64,000 nucleotides of DNA from Ziziphus jujuba (taxonomy: Eukaryota > Streptophyta > Magnoliopsida > Rosales > Rhamnaceae): assembly GCF_031755915.1 (NCBI RefSeq), contig NC_083380.1:33142501-33206500 (forward strand), given 5' to 3'. The translations under genes were made by a program, and so were the position numbers. Positions 47,303-60,260 of this stretch are shown in pieces. The stretch's first letter is position 1. Each line of letters begins with the position of its first letter. The notes under the pieces are model-generated. The model had not been told where the DNA came from. It searched no databases and saw only the letters and a list, made by a program, of their open reading frames with translations.

Positions 47303-49217
47303 GTTGTAACACCCCATCCCGAATTACGTCGGAAATTTCTTAAGTTAACCGAAGTTGACCGGGTTTGACCGTCATTGATCTAGAAGGGTCAAATTTTGAC
47401 TTTTTGATTTGAAAAGAATTTTAGGTTGACCGAGGCACCGTTGCAAAGTACACATCGATACGAGTTCGTAGACTGATTTGGACATGTGGTTTGAGAGTTA
47501 CGGGCCTATGAAGTTTTTTTTTTCGAGACAACTATTACTATTCATCGGCCTGCAAGTGTGGGTGAATAGCGATGCCACATGTAACATTATAAAGTGTGTC
47601 ATGTGTCACAACAATAAAATGCCACATGTCAGCCATCATTAAATAGTACATTATTTTATTATTTTATTTTATTTATTTGTTTTTCTTTCTCTTGTTCTTT
47701 TTCTTTGTTTTCTTTGTTTTCTCTTTTTCTTTTCCCCACATGGGAAAACAGGGGGGAGGAGGAGACACCTGTTCCTTCTTCCTTTTCTTCTTCTTCTTTT
47801 TGGAACTCTCTCAAGCTTTCCCTCTTTTCCTCCTCGCCGATCATCCTCCTCCTTGTGCTGCCATCAATGCCGGCCGGACTAAGCATCACCGCCATGCCCA
47901 GCTGACAGCCCATCACACCAGCAATTCCATGGTGCTTGCTGTTCACCGAGACGGCGGAAGACACGCCGAAAGATACAATAAAAGCTGGCAGCTGGCTTCC
48001 TTTCAATGTGTTGGATTTTGGCCGTTTCCTATCAACTTTTGGTCCTCTCTCACTAATCTGAACCTTCTGAAGACGATGGTGATCTCTGTTTAGCTCAATT
48101 CGAGCTCGTTTGGTGGGGCACCAAGAGGACATACTTGACAGCATTTTCTCATAGAAATTCCAGCCACCACCGACGAGTTAAGCTAAGTTAATTTAAATAT
48201 TGGTAATCTATGTCTCTCAAGCTTGTATTTGATATATAATATGTCAATTGTTTGTGGGTATTTAGAATTTTGCTATTTCTGGGGTAATATCATAATTGTG
48301 GTGAAATTTGAATAAATTATAAATATATGTATATGTGTGCGTGTGTATTCCAATATGAGGTTTTGACATGTTTTAGAATTCACAATGCTAAGGTGGTTTA
48401 AATTCTTGAGGATTTTGAGATTTATAAATGTGAAAGGTTCCTATATATATATATATATATATGTATATCTGTATACTCAATTAAAAGTTCACCAACGGAA
48501 ATGGTGTATGCATACCAGGAAGCTTTGGTTGGCATTGAGCTTGGGTTAGTAATTGGAACATTTGAAATGCTTGTATACTGTGTACTATAGTTATGTGATC
48601 ATAATGCCCAACTTGTGACTTTTTAAATTCATATATGTATATATACATGTACATATACATGAGACATATATATATGTATGTGCGTGTGTGTGTGTGAATA
48701 TATATATATATATATGTATATATATGCTTAGTACATAAAGATGTTTACACGTATTATACTTTATATCATTCAAATTTTTGAAGAATATTATATATGTTTT
48801 ACATTTTAAGAAGAATTGTTATTTGATTTTAATGTCTTATTTTTATATGATTTAAATTATGTAAGAATTTTTATATTGTTTGGGTGAAAATTGATTTCAT
48901 GGATTTGAAGAAAAACATTTATTTAAATTTAGTATTTCAAAAAAATATATTTATGCATTAATTATTTAATTAATTAATTTATTATTCATATACTTAGAGT
49001 TTTATCAAAACTCATTATTTTAGTAATACTATAAAAATTTAGAATTTTTAGATGCAGCATACACATACCAGTGTTATGTAGTTATGGGTATGATTAGCGC
49101 GCATGTGGATGTGATTAGTGTGCAAGTGGATATGATTAGCGTGCAGATTTATTTGTAAGGTTGTCCTGTGGTTGCCATCGGACCGAGAGTAGGCAAGTTT
49201 GATATTGGCTATAGCTG

Positions 49218-49239
49218 CCCCCCCCCCCCCCCCCCCCCC
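49218..49239 (+). repeat. Run of 22 C
   Basis: Perfect poly-C inside the older LTR, at the place where relatives have a short C-rich motif before CATGGCC. Probably replication slippage, or a sequencing artefact. Confidence 0.9.
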
Positions 49240-50745
49240 ATGGCCAGGACTCCTATTAGCAGCGGTGCGGTGGGATGCCACGCGACCGTATACCGGTTTC
49301 TCTCTTTAACCTCCTGGTCAGGCGGTGCTTAGGGATGCTGGGCACCATTGGACACCACTATTACATAGTATGTGCATCAAATATCTTATATATATATATA
49401 TATATATATGTATGTTATGTTTGTATGTATGACTCCAGATGGGGCGACGATCTGATGTGGTCCATGAAGAACTAGCCTTGTGCCTACGAGTCCAAGGGAT
49501 CGGACGGCCAATCTAGGCAATCACCCCAGACTGTATTGGTAATAAGGTATCTGCAACACCTAGAATCATGGATCGCGTAGCATATTAGAGAGTGTCGCTC
49601 GTACCTTCAATATGGGTGTATATTTTATAATATGATTTTAGTCTTAAAATATTATTGTACTTTATATTATCTTATTTATTCATAACCTGCTTTTCTAATA
49701 TTATGTTTAATTGCTTTTATTATTATTATTGTCGCCATTAATTATCATGGTTGCTACTACTTTTATTATTGATATTTTGTGATTATTATTGTTATTAATA
49801 ATGTTATTATGATTATTAATTATTTATTCCTTATTATCATCATTACTATTTTTATTATCATTATTATTATTTTTATTGGTACTATTATAATTTATTGTTA
49901 TTTTTATTATTATTATTATTATCATGGGTATCATACGGAAGCCTTCAGGCAACCGTATACGCCTTCAGGCAAATGGGTAAGCTTACGAACAAGTGTTGAA
50001 GCCTACGGGTAAGTTATGATGTTATTGTTATTAATATTATCATTATTATTGTCCAATGCTCTCTTGATTATGTTATGCATTGGAACATTGTAGAGCAATA
50101 TTAGCATGTAATGTAATACTAAGTGGGTGGTGTGGGCAGATGTGAACATCTAAAATTATAATTTTGGTTTTTACTTATTAGTTCATTTCCATGGTGTATG
50201 TATTTTTATATAGTTTGATATCGAAGTACTGCAAATTGTGAAAAATATTGTAGTAAGGTGGGAGGAATAAGGAGATATAGTTAGAAATGCATTTTCGTGT
50301 AGGTAAATTTTGGTCATGTTCTACCTTTAGGGGAAATGCTGTTAGATTTTTCATACGACAGTCTGATTGGGTCTCTCTGGAATCAGGATTTGTCTATGGT
50401 TCTAGGAAGGGATCCTAGATGGGTCCTGACAATGGTTTTCAGAATTCCTATTAAAATTGGTCATTTTTCTATTTTATGCTAGTTTGTTATATCCAATTTA
50501 TGAAGAGGTCTAACATAACTCTCGATACCAATTCAGTGGAGTTTTCTTAGGCGGTGCCACCTTGGGTGTCCTAAAAAAGCCTTGGAGCAGTCTTGTCATA
50601 AAGGATTTTAAAAAAAAAAATATTTTATGCATATAGCGAATTTATTCATTTAGTACACCGCTCATGTTGGGACTAAACAAATTTTTTTTATTTAATAAGA
50701 GTATTCATTTATCAAACATTCATTTATTTAGGTTTTACTGTATAT

Positions 50746-50936
50746 ATTTGAAAACTTACATTTTTATTAGTTTTGCTTAATAATATATAACTCAACTAAA
50801 CATGGCAAATTTTAAAATATTGATCTCTCAAATCTCATTAATATAAGATTCATATATAAGACTAGTAGACTTTTTTGCCTTTATTCTGAAAAATAAAGGT
50901 TCTTCCTCATCAGACAAAGTTGACATAGAAGACAAA

Positions 50937-50978
<42 letters not shown>

Positions 50979-51610
50979 ATGTATATATATATATATATAT
51001 ATCTATGTATATACAAAAAATACAAAAATCCAGAAAATGATCAGAGTGAAAAGTAAAAATTGCTTGGTGGAAAGTTTCAATGTTTTGGCTTTATAGTTGA
51101 TTTATTTGATTTCTTTTCTTTTCCTTTTTTTAGGAAATTATTAGAAAACATAAAATATGAAATATTCAAGCAATATTTGAAAGGTGTTGGTGAATTGTAT
51201 TTGGAAAGTAGTGGTATTTTAAACACTTTGCTAATTGTTATATACATGAAAATATAAAATTAGAAATTAAAATAATTTGCCTAAATATATTAATTACAGA
51301 AATTTCTTTTTCTTAGCCCATATTATAATTTTTGAATGCTTATTTTTATTTTTTATATCTAAACCAAAATCTTTTAGATATGCTAAAAAAATATAATATA
51401 TTATTTATATTAAAATTTTTAAGTACAAACAATCAAATACTTTTATAAATCAATTTTTTCACTCCATTTTAAGTGAATCAATTTACATATTATATGACAT
51501 TTAATAGTAAAACTTATTTTTATTTTTAATAGTTTGATGAATTAAACTTTCAATTAATAATATATATTACTTAATATCCAATAACTTTATAATATTACGA
51601 TAGATTATAA
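50746..51610. other. AT-rich intergenic sequence with long (AT)n
   Basis: The AT repeat spans about 50938-51010 with two CTATG interruptions. No gene. Spurious tyrosine/isoleucine-rich open frame on the minus strand. Confidence 0.6.
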
Positions 51611-51619
51611 CGTTACTAT

Positions 51620-51935
51620 GACACAGTACATCTGATATGCTGGTTGGACAACTTTTAAGGTCAGATCGGTTGGTCTTTATGCTCTGTTTGTAAGTTAATA
51701 AGTATATATGCCCTCTGCCAACACCAATAACAGAGCATATTGTAAAACTCATTTTGTTAGCATACTGAGTAGAAGCTGGCAAGCATTTTGATTTTCTAGT
51801 GACTTTGGTTATTTTTGGGCAAAAACATTCCTCCTTTCATATTAACATACCATAAAAATCTTATGATTTAAAAATTCTAGATTTACCCACATCAATACTT
51901 CCCTTTAATCTAATCTTAATTTGCTTGTTTCACAG
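51620..51935 (+). other. Module upstream text, second exon-like block
   Basis: ATGCTGGTTGGACAACTTTT at 51638 and ACAGAGCATATTGTAAA match 30919 and 53116 with following text. The first could be an exon (HAGWTSLMVRPFGLSR in the 53116 copy, followed by GTATAT). Family not recognised. Confidence 0.4.
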
Positions 51936-52026
51936 ACACTAGAGATGAAGAGGACTGTACAGTGAATCATTGCAAAGATGCCAAAGCCAAATTAATCATC
52001 TTTGAAGATTGACTTTGTTTGTACAG
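51936..52026 (+). other. Exon-like module copy (internally shortened)
   Basis: TTTCACAG precedes and GTAAATAAAAG follows. It keeps the 5' extension (EEDCTVNHCKDAKAKLIIFE) but has a stop in place of the ...DWLAKILHLEL part, which is shortened. A perfect hairpin copy lies downstream at 52394-52414. Confidence 0.5.
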
Positions 52027-53501
52027 GTAAATAAAAGTCACTTATCAATTGTACCTGCTTCTTAATTCCATATACAAGTGTCAATTTTATTCACCATTAC
52101 CATCTTGATATTCATTTATTTAGTTGTATTTATATCTTAATGATTTTTTATCTTCAGCAAGATTGTAAAACATCATGGATTAACAGTTTGGTCATGATTA
52201 GAAATTGTTTACCTTCTGAAAATGTTTAACAAGTCAGAAGACATCATACAGGTCAAGTGGTGATTATTCAATTTCCTGAAATTCTGTTGATGTAAAAAAG
52301 ACTCCCAAAACTCTGTGTTATTGTGCTGCATTAATAGTCTCATCTGCAATTTCAATTTTTTAGTTTCTTTAGATAGCATGATATGTCAGAAGAAAAACAG
52401 AGCCACTCTGTTTTGGTTCTGCGACTATATAGAGACTTTTAAGCTCAGACTGCAATAATCTTATGCCCTAGAGGGGGAAAATTTTTTTTATGAAATTTAG
52501 ACTTTTATTTTCTCTAAGCTTCCTATAAGTAACGTCTTCTTCTCAAAGAAACTGACTTTTCATGCTGCCATTTCTGGCTTTTTGAAAGCTTGTATGCTTT
52601 GTTAGATTTATGAAATTTAGTCTTTGAAGTTTCAGAGATATTCCTCTGTTCTTTTTTTGAGTTTGACGTTTATTCATATAGGCTTCCTGGTCAATTATGA
52701 TTGTGAAGAGTTTAAATTGTCATCTTCGTAAGCAATCTTATAAGCGGTACCTAATCTTTAAGATACTATAATTTGCATTTTTTTTTTTTCATTTTTATTA
52801 TTGTAGAACTATTTCAATATTGGAAAGCATGCTTCTCATTTTCATTATTACAAGGACATCTATGGGATCTTCAAAAGTTGGAGTTCCAAATTTGAGCTGA
52901 GAGTAACATACATATACTTTGAAGATGAATCAGGTACATAATTTTCCAGCCATATTACTGATAACGTATGGGTTTCATTCTCCTGATGAATCTTATAAAA
53001 TTTATACCTTTTTCTTCCCTTTTTGTTGAGAATTCTGATAATCAGTATGGATTGAATTGGAGAAGCTTTCTGTGGCCTTCAACTTAACAAATTTGTAAAG
53101 ACAATAGAGCTTCATGCTGGTTGGACATCTTTGATGGTCAGACCATTTGGACTATCTAGGTATATCAATATTGATGCAGCTTTCCTTTCTTTTTCTTTTT
53201 TCTTTTGGTAAACTAATATAGTATATATGCCCCTCCACATACGAATAACAGAGCATATGATAAACCTCATTTTGTTTGCTCATTGATTTTACTTTGGTTT
53301 ATTTTAGGGAAAGAACACTCAGTCCTTGCATATTTAATGAATACTTGGGATTACAAATTCTAGACATACATACGTAAATACTTTCCTTAAATATTTTTTT
53401 TTTAAAAAAAAGCACTATTCGATACAGGTATTCTGCTCATTGAATATTTCTTTACAATAATACAATCGAATAGTAATTTTTTTTTTTTTTTAAATCCACA
53501 G
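52027..53501 (+). other. RLP-cluster debris, non-coding
   Basis: Holds further shared blocks: GCTGCCATTTCTGGCTTTTT (52563), TTGAGCTGAGAGTAACATAC (52893) and ATGCTGGTTGGACATCTTT (53114). A T-run precedes the next module. No open gene. Confidence 0.5.
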
Positions 53502-56500
53502 ACACTAGAATAGGAAACTATTTTGCAAACAAGTGGCCAACACTTGGCCCGTTGGCCTTATAGATTAACATGTCAGGACCCGTCTAAAATTTCTCACCAG
53601 AACCCTAGACAAGCCTTGATCCCAGATAAACACCACCGAACCTTCCAATGGAAAATCCAACAGTATCTCCCCTAAGGGTAGGACTTACCACAAAATTTCC
53701 TGCACATAAAACACACTCCAATAAACACCACCGTATTCCTCCCACCTTACTACAATTTGTTTCCACAAATTTACAGCACTCCAAAATAATAACAGGGAAT
53801 CAGTAAACAATTAAACAAATATCTGTCCAACCCGTATACAGAGCGTTATACAAATAAATATGACTTTAATACAATGACAGATAAAGAAGCAATACAAGAT
53901 GGAGAGGAAAAAGGGAAGAAATGCTTCTTGGCCTTTCGGCAATGACCTGAGACGTCGGGTTCGCCCCGGACAATCAACGTCTCCCAACCTGGGCCTAGGA
54001 GAACGGAATTTAAAAACATGAAATGTTAATTATCTTAGTGAGTAACTCAATCTACTATACAATTATAATATTAATAATATAATAATAAAAGAAACTTAAT
54101 TAATCAATACCAAACAATTAAATAAATAATTATAATAAATATTTGAAATAATACTTTCTCTCAAAAACCTTTACAGTTCACTCAGTTGGAAAAGTTTTCC
54201 TTTTAAAACATTTTCACAAGACCCAATAATTGTACCCCAAAAATCAAGGAATAATTAATTAAATAAATTATAAATAAAATACATTAAAATTAAAGATTTA
54301 GAATGTATAATAAGAAACAAGAATAATTTTAATAACAATTATTAAATTGTACACAAAATGTCATAAATAAAATAGGCAAAATCACAATAAAATTTACAAA
54401 AAAAATAATCAAGGAAATATCGAATTAAACGGAATGCAATAATTTAGAATGCACATAAATACAAATATTAATTTAGAACTCAATATATACATTGAAAACA
54501 TTTTAAAAATCCAATAATTAATTTTAGAATAAAACATCACTAGATAAAATAAATAAAATCATAAATAAACTTATATTAAAGAAATTTGGCATAAAACAAA
54601 AATAAACTCAGTATATAAATTATAAAATTTATTATTTAAATCAATGAAATAATCAAGAAAACATTTTAATAGATTTTAAACCTCAATTTAAAATAGATAA
54701 AAGAATACAATAAAATTTATGTTAAAATCTCAAAATTTAAATAAATAATACCAACATGGTAAAATAAAATTCTAAAACATCAATTTAAAATAATTGACAA
54801 AAATATGAATAAATACATTTTAGAAAATACTAATTGTAAATAAGTGATAAAACAAATTAAATACATTTAATTCAAATACGCTTTAAAATTTTAGGATTTG
54901 AAATTTATATCTGAGAAATAATATTTGACGTACCACACTATATACCAATGATGCCCTATGATACCCATCCCAAGCACCATCTGATGGGAGGTTAATAAGA
55001 GAAACTTGCATACGGTCGCTTCGGCATCCCGACAGTGCCGCTGCTTAAACCGTCATTCCGGCCATGGAGGGGGCGGCTTATGGCCAATATCGAACTTGCC
55101 TACCCTCGGTCCGATGGCAACTCACGGGAGACATTATAACTTGCACGCTCATCCACATATACAGTACAGAACACCAGTAATGTATGAGTGCGTCTAAAAC
55201 AAATAACTAAGTTTATTATTAAAATACCCAATTTTTCCAAAATTCACCGTGGGAATTATACCATTTTTCAAATTCACATTTCCACATTTTTCTTTAATAT
55301 CACCAGCATAAATCCATCGATAATATATAATTTTTCCCATATCATAAAATCCACCAGATAATATTTCAAGTGCATAAATATATATTTTGAAAGCACCATA
55401 ACTTAAATCAATATTTTTCTTGAAATCTTTAAAATCAAATCATACCAAAAATAATATTAAAACCACATGAAATTCATATATTCTTAAATAATGTCAACGC
55501 ATTTATTATGCATCATAAAATCAACATCAAACTCAACAATAATTAATTAAAAACCTTAAACCATAATTTCTTTAAAATCCCAAATACATTTTTCGCAACA
55601 ACACATATATTAAAACCATTATAAATCGGCATTGTAAAATTACATGGAAATTCCTTCAAATATTAAACATATATTAAAATTCACATGAAAACTTTCTAAT
55701 TACACAATCTTCCAACAATAAAATTTAACAATTATCAATAAAATTCCATATCCATAAAATTTTTGAAATCAAAATATTTTTTGATGCACAAATAATTATA
55801 ATTCATTCAATTTTGGCATCAAAATTTCAAATATAAATTTACTAAATATTCAACACGTAAAACATATTCTTCAAATAACCAATTAACACAAATATATATA
55901 TTTTAACATCCCAAAATAATTTTGAAGGTGGGCCACTCACCTCAAGCACGCAATTAACCTAAGATCCTGCATGGGATCAATTCCACGACGCACACGTGCT
56001 CTTAGAACAACAATATCATACAACTTAAATAAATTAATATTTTATTCGAGTAAATAATACCCGGTACCAGGGGGGTTTAACACAAACGTTAACCAAAATT
56101 TGTGAGTAATACGCCGAAACAAAGTTTATGGAACGAAGATCGCATTGCCGGCCTCCATTGACCCCAATTCCGCCGGTGGTGGTCGGAATTTGCCCGGGAA
56201 GTACCGGCCAAACTTCACCTCCTCATAACTTGCGAATCACTTCGAATTTAAACAATTGGAGACCATATTTGAACTCAAAAGACCTAAAATAGGGGGAAAA
56301 GGGTGGAAGATCGGACTGAGCCGGCAGGAAATGGCGAGAATTGCCGGAAAACTCAAACCTACCGCCGTCGATCTCACCGGCCTGATCTAGGCGCGCCCTA
56401 CGGTGTTTGGCCGGGAAAATTGGAGGTTGGCATCGCCGGGGAATGGGCTCCTTCCCTGGCCAGTGCGTGTTGCCATCCGGCCAAAACAATCGATCAAAGA

Positions 56501-57330
56501 AGAGGGGAGAGAGTCAAAGGAGAGAGAGTTTTCTCCTTGTGTGTGTTTTGCTGGTTCTTGACGGGCTCGGGGAAGAAGAAGAAGCAAAAGAAAGAAAAGA
56601 AAAGTGTTTTCCCACGTGGGAAAAAGGAAGAAAAAAACAAAAAAACAAAAACAAAAAGAATAAATAAATAATATTAAAATAATAAAATAATAATATATAA
56701 AATAAAGACAAAATAATATAATATAGTATTTTCTTATTGCTAACATGTGTCACTTCTAAATATTACACATGGTGCATCCCACTTGGTGACACGTGGCACA
56801 ACTATTCACATTTTTAAAAATAATATTGTATTTGAAAAATTTTACAGGTCCATAACTTTCAAACCACATGTCCAAATCGGACGTACCGCTAGTCTATGAA
56901 CTTGTATCGATGAATACTTCATAACCATGCATGAGTCAAAGCTCAACTTTGCATGAACAAAAAGTTAACTCGGGCACCCCTTGGACAGTTTGTACCTCAA
57001 CTTGTTTTGCTCATAACTTTCAAACTGTAGCTCCGTTTTTGACGTGCTACTAGTTTATGACCTTGTGCCAATGTGTACTTCATAACAGGACGTCGGTCAA
57101 TGTGAAATTCCATCAGGAGCAAAAAGTCAACATTTGACCACTTCTCGGTCAACGACGGTCAAACTCTGTCAATCTTGGTCAAATTTTAGAAATTTCCGGT
57201 GTACTTCGGGACGGAGTGTTACATAAGATGACTATATATTGAGTCATTGCAAAGATGCCAAACACAAATTGACCAACCATGAAGATCGGCTTGATTAGAT
57301 AGAGTTGCACTTGAAACTCTACATGTACAG
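53502..57330 (+). pseudogene. Exon-like module copy split by a solo LTR
   Basis: Left part 53502-53570 follows CCACAG and starts ACACTAGAATAGG. The right part 57224-57330 reads CATTGCAAAGATGCCAAACA... and ends ATGTACAG before GTACATAG. Between them is the 3653-bp solo LTR. The left part also holds about 45 bp (GGCCAACACTTGGCCCGTTG) absent from other copies. Confidence 0.6.
53571..57223 (-). mobile_element. Solo LTR, Tekay-like superfamily
   Basis: Plus strand starts TGTCAGGACCCG and ends GGAGTGTTACA. Flanks TAACA (53566-53570) and TAAGA (57224-57228) match at four of five positions, a decayed target duplication. By eye it is closest to the 14615-18336 LTR and has the intact TRIM insertion site near 56010. 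Donor-like complement (CTCACCTC) near 55938 and acceptor-like CCTAGGAG near 53994. Confidence 0.88.
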
Positions 57331-58332
57331 GTACATAGAAGTTAATTGTCAATCTTTTTTGTTGCTTCTTAAAATAGAGCCACTCTGTTTTGGTTTTGTG
57401 ACTATATCCACATTTTTCAAGCTTAGACTGCAATATTGTCATATCAAAAAGAAGGTAACTATTGACTGATCATCAATCTGAATTTGAACTTTGTCCTTCT
57501 TCTCATATCAAATGAAAGCTTTCCATATATTTATTGCTGTAGAGTATCAGCTATCATGATTGGAGTTGAAGGAAATAAAATGGGCTACATGCAGTGCATT
57601 ATAGAGAAATTTTAGTCTTCAGTTTTGTTACATATGTTAGATAAAAAAATTATAATAATAATTGAAAATGAAACAGGGCAATTAGTCCTTTTAATCCCAG
57701 GAGCAGAGAGGTCTCAATCCAAAGCAAGCAATATAGATACAAAGAATTATTATATTTTATGCTGCCGATTTGAAGAATTGGGGTGTACTTTTTTCAGAAT
57801 CCATACTAGAATTTTGTATTTTTGTTGTTGAACCAAACTCATGTACAGATTATATATATATATATATATTTTACATCAAATGTGAATCATCTTTTTTTTT
57901 TTTTTTGGGGATAAAATCATTGTAATTTAATAATTTTTATTCAATTAGTTATCACGGTCCTTTCATAAAAAAAATTAAAAAAGAAAAAGAAAAAAAATGG
58001 TTATAGGGTGTGGACCGTACCCCAGCAAGTAAATGGAGATTGTATATGCTGGTCCTGTGGGCAATGCTATCCAAGAAGGGGAAAAAAAAGTATAAATAAA
58101 AAATAAAAAACTATTTTATGCTTTAAAAAAAAATGGAAGTATAAAAAACAAAAAAGTATAAATAAAAAATATAAAACTATCTTTATGCTAAAAAAATATA
58201 CAGCAATTGGCTAGCATGCTTTTCTTATATGCATAATAGGAACATTCCAAATTTGGGCCATGGGTAACATAATTTGTAGGTTCAATACTTCTTCACACTA
58301 AAAGATGGAATCCTATTTTGCTTGCTTCATAG
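57331..58332 (+). other. Module downstream and upstream text
   Basis: Hairpin copy at 57371-57391 and text shared with 31990-32130. From about 57890 to 58560 it matches 61140-61880 (AGTTATCACGGTCCTTT, GTGTGGACC, AATGGAGATTGTATATG). Poly-A-rich patches. No gene. Confidence 0.55.
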
Positions 58333-58446
58333 ACACTAGAGATCAAGAGGACAGTAATTGAATCATTATAAAGATACCAAAGGCAAATTAAACATCCATG
58401 AAGATTGGCTTGCTAAGATAATGCACTTGAAACTCTACTTTTACAG
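58333..58446 (+). other. Exon-like module copy, GC donor, frame lost
   Basis: TTCATAG precedes the block, and GCAACTAAAAG follows in place of GTACATAAAAG, so the donor-like GT is GC. The deletion of bases after GGACAGTAATTG breaks the frame. Hairpin remnant at 58486-58506. Confidence 0.5.
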
Positions 58447-58559
58447 GCAACTAAAAGTCGATTATCAATCTTTTTATTGCTTCTTAAAACAGAGCAAATC
58501 TGTTTTGATTTTGTGACTATATAAACCATTTCATGCTAGAATGAAATATTCTCATTACC

Positions 58560-59584
58560 AAATTCGGTTTTCTTATGTATTAGAGAGAAAAAAAAAAAGA
58601 AAAAAAAAACGAAAAAGAAAAATGCAAGTTGACATGATAAGTTATCATATCTTTTAAATGTGGTCTTCACCAAGGAGGGACATCGATGACGGATGCAGAT
58701 CATAAAAACATTTGATTCTGAAGGGGTTATTGATTTTGTTTGGACCAAACATGGCAATGAATTGCAGCTTATGATAGAAAATTCAACAAAAAATAAAAAG
58801 TATGAGAAAAAAACAGAGAAACAAATCCATAGAAGTATTTTTATTTTGAACCAAACTGATGTGCAAATCATGCATTGTTCTTAGTCCATTTAATGGAAGC
58901 TAGAGGAAGGAAATTGTTTGTACTATGTTTTGCACAATGCTTCGAAAGCTAGGAATCTGAAGCCTTTTTGGATAATCATATTTTATAATATTTTATTTTT
59001 TATTTTAAAATTTAAAAGGAAATTAATACCAATTTAATTCGAGTAAAATAATTTTCAATTTAATAATATAGCTTATTTAATCTATACATGCCCTAGCACG
59101 TCCCTGTCTCAAAGGCTAATGGAAGGTATAAATCACTAGATAAGCATAACAAATCATTACCAGACAAACATTAATCTATAAAGACCCAAATTGGTGTAGT
59201 GGCGCTGGATCAGCCATATATATGTTTTTATCTTTTATTAGCTTTTAAGAAACTATGTCATTCGGTATAGCATTATCTTATCGTACGGTTTCCCTAAATG
59301 ACTCTCATTAGCTTTTTTTGGTGAATGACTCATAATATCGCTAGGAGAGGAATATAGCAAAGTCAAAGCTTTTGGAATTATAATCTTTGCTAAGAATTTT
59401 GGCTGGAAACTCTTTAAGAGAATGGGATGACATTGACCATAAATATATACGGCCAGTTTGATATATTCACAATGGATATTGAGAAATATTTTATGATAAG
59501 CTCAATCGGCTTTAAGCTTGGTCCAGTTTAATAGGGCTAAACTTAAAAACAAGTTCATTTTTTTTTTTTTAGCAATAAAGTTCT
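58560..59584. other. AT-rich intergenic sequence
   Basis: No recognisable gene or element. Confidence 0.55.
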
Positions 59585-60260
59585 TTGATCAAGTTTAGTA
59601 TCAAAGGCACTAATTAATATAGCCTATAACTTGTTGACATTGACTATAGAATTTAGTTAATGAGTTAAAATGGTGGACCATAACCGGAGAACATTCACTT
59701 GGACTATACTAAGATTAATTGAGTTTAGTGTAACGTATCAAGGGGACTAATTTAAGATTAATTGAGTATAGTGTAACATATCAAAGGGACTAATTAATAT
59801 AGTCTATAACTTTTTTACATTAACTGTCAAATTGATCACAAACATCAAATAATATATTTTCCATCAATTAAGTATAACGTATTAAAAGAGACTAATTAAT
59901 ATAGTCTATAATTTGTTGACATTGACTACAAAATTGAGTACAAACATAGACTAATTAATATAGTCCATAACTTTTTGACATTAACTATAAAATTTATTAC
60001 AAACATCAAAAATTATATTTTCCATCAATCAAGAATAACGTATCAAATGGACTAATAATATAGTCTATAACTTTTTGACATTGACTATTAAATTGATCAC
60101 AAACATCATACAACATAGTTTCCATCAATTAAGAATAATGTAAAAGGGACTAACGAATATAGTCTATAATTTTTTGACATTGACTATAAAATTGATTACA
60201 AACATCAAAAATCATATTTTCCATCAATTAAGAAAAATCATATCTTGGACTAATTCATAT
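59585..60260 (+). repeat. Tandem array, ~110-bp unit, about six copies
   Basis: Unit core: GGGACTAATTAATATAGTCT, ATAACTTTTTGACATTGACT, then AAATTGATCACAAACATCAAA, shown here as AATTGATCACAAACATC, then ATATTTTCCATCAATTAAG and TAACGTATCAAA. Copies are seen near 59605, 59785, 59895, 59950, 60050 and 60155, some truncated or expanded. AT-rich, non-coding, satellite-like. Confidence 0.82.

Larger units (their letters stand above)
44091..50431 (+). mobile_element. Solo LTR split by a second solo LTR
   Basis: The host element is 3127 bp: TGT at 44091-44093 plus 47308-50431, starting TGTAACACCCC and ending GGGTCCTGACA. Its flanks are ATGGT at 44086-44090 and 50432-50436, a perfect target duplication across the nested insertion. 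It has the family's GC-rich middle, a run of 22 C at 49218-49239 where relatives have CCCCCTCCATGG, (AT)n tracts, and a TTA-rich stretch at 49690-49925. No coding capacity. Confidence 0.9.
42803..50745. mobile_element. Possible DNA transposon interrupted by two LTRs
   Basis: AGTAAAACCTTTTTAAATGA at 42803 and the reverse complement of GGTTTTACT (ending about 50741) with TTCATTTATTTA beside it look like inverted ends of one element; both arms continue with repeats of ATAAATGAATA. Removing the LTR insertions leaves about 1.6 kb. AGTAAAACCT followed by AAATTAATA-like text is familiar from plant DNA transposons, but I cannot name the class. No target duplication and no transposase seen. Confidence 0.3.

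Noticed and set aside
47659..48144. Overlapping open frames on both strands
   Set aside because: Low-complexity Phe/Ser or Lys/Glu text from a CT-rich tract inside a solo LTR.
49779..50012. Ile/Tyr-rich open frame
   Set aside because: Translation of a TTA-type microsatellite in an LTR.
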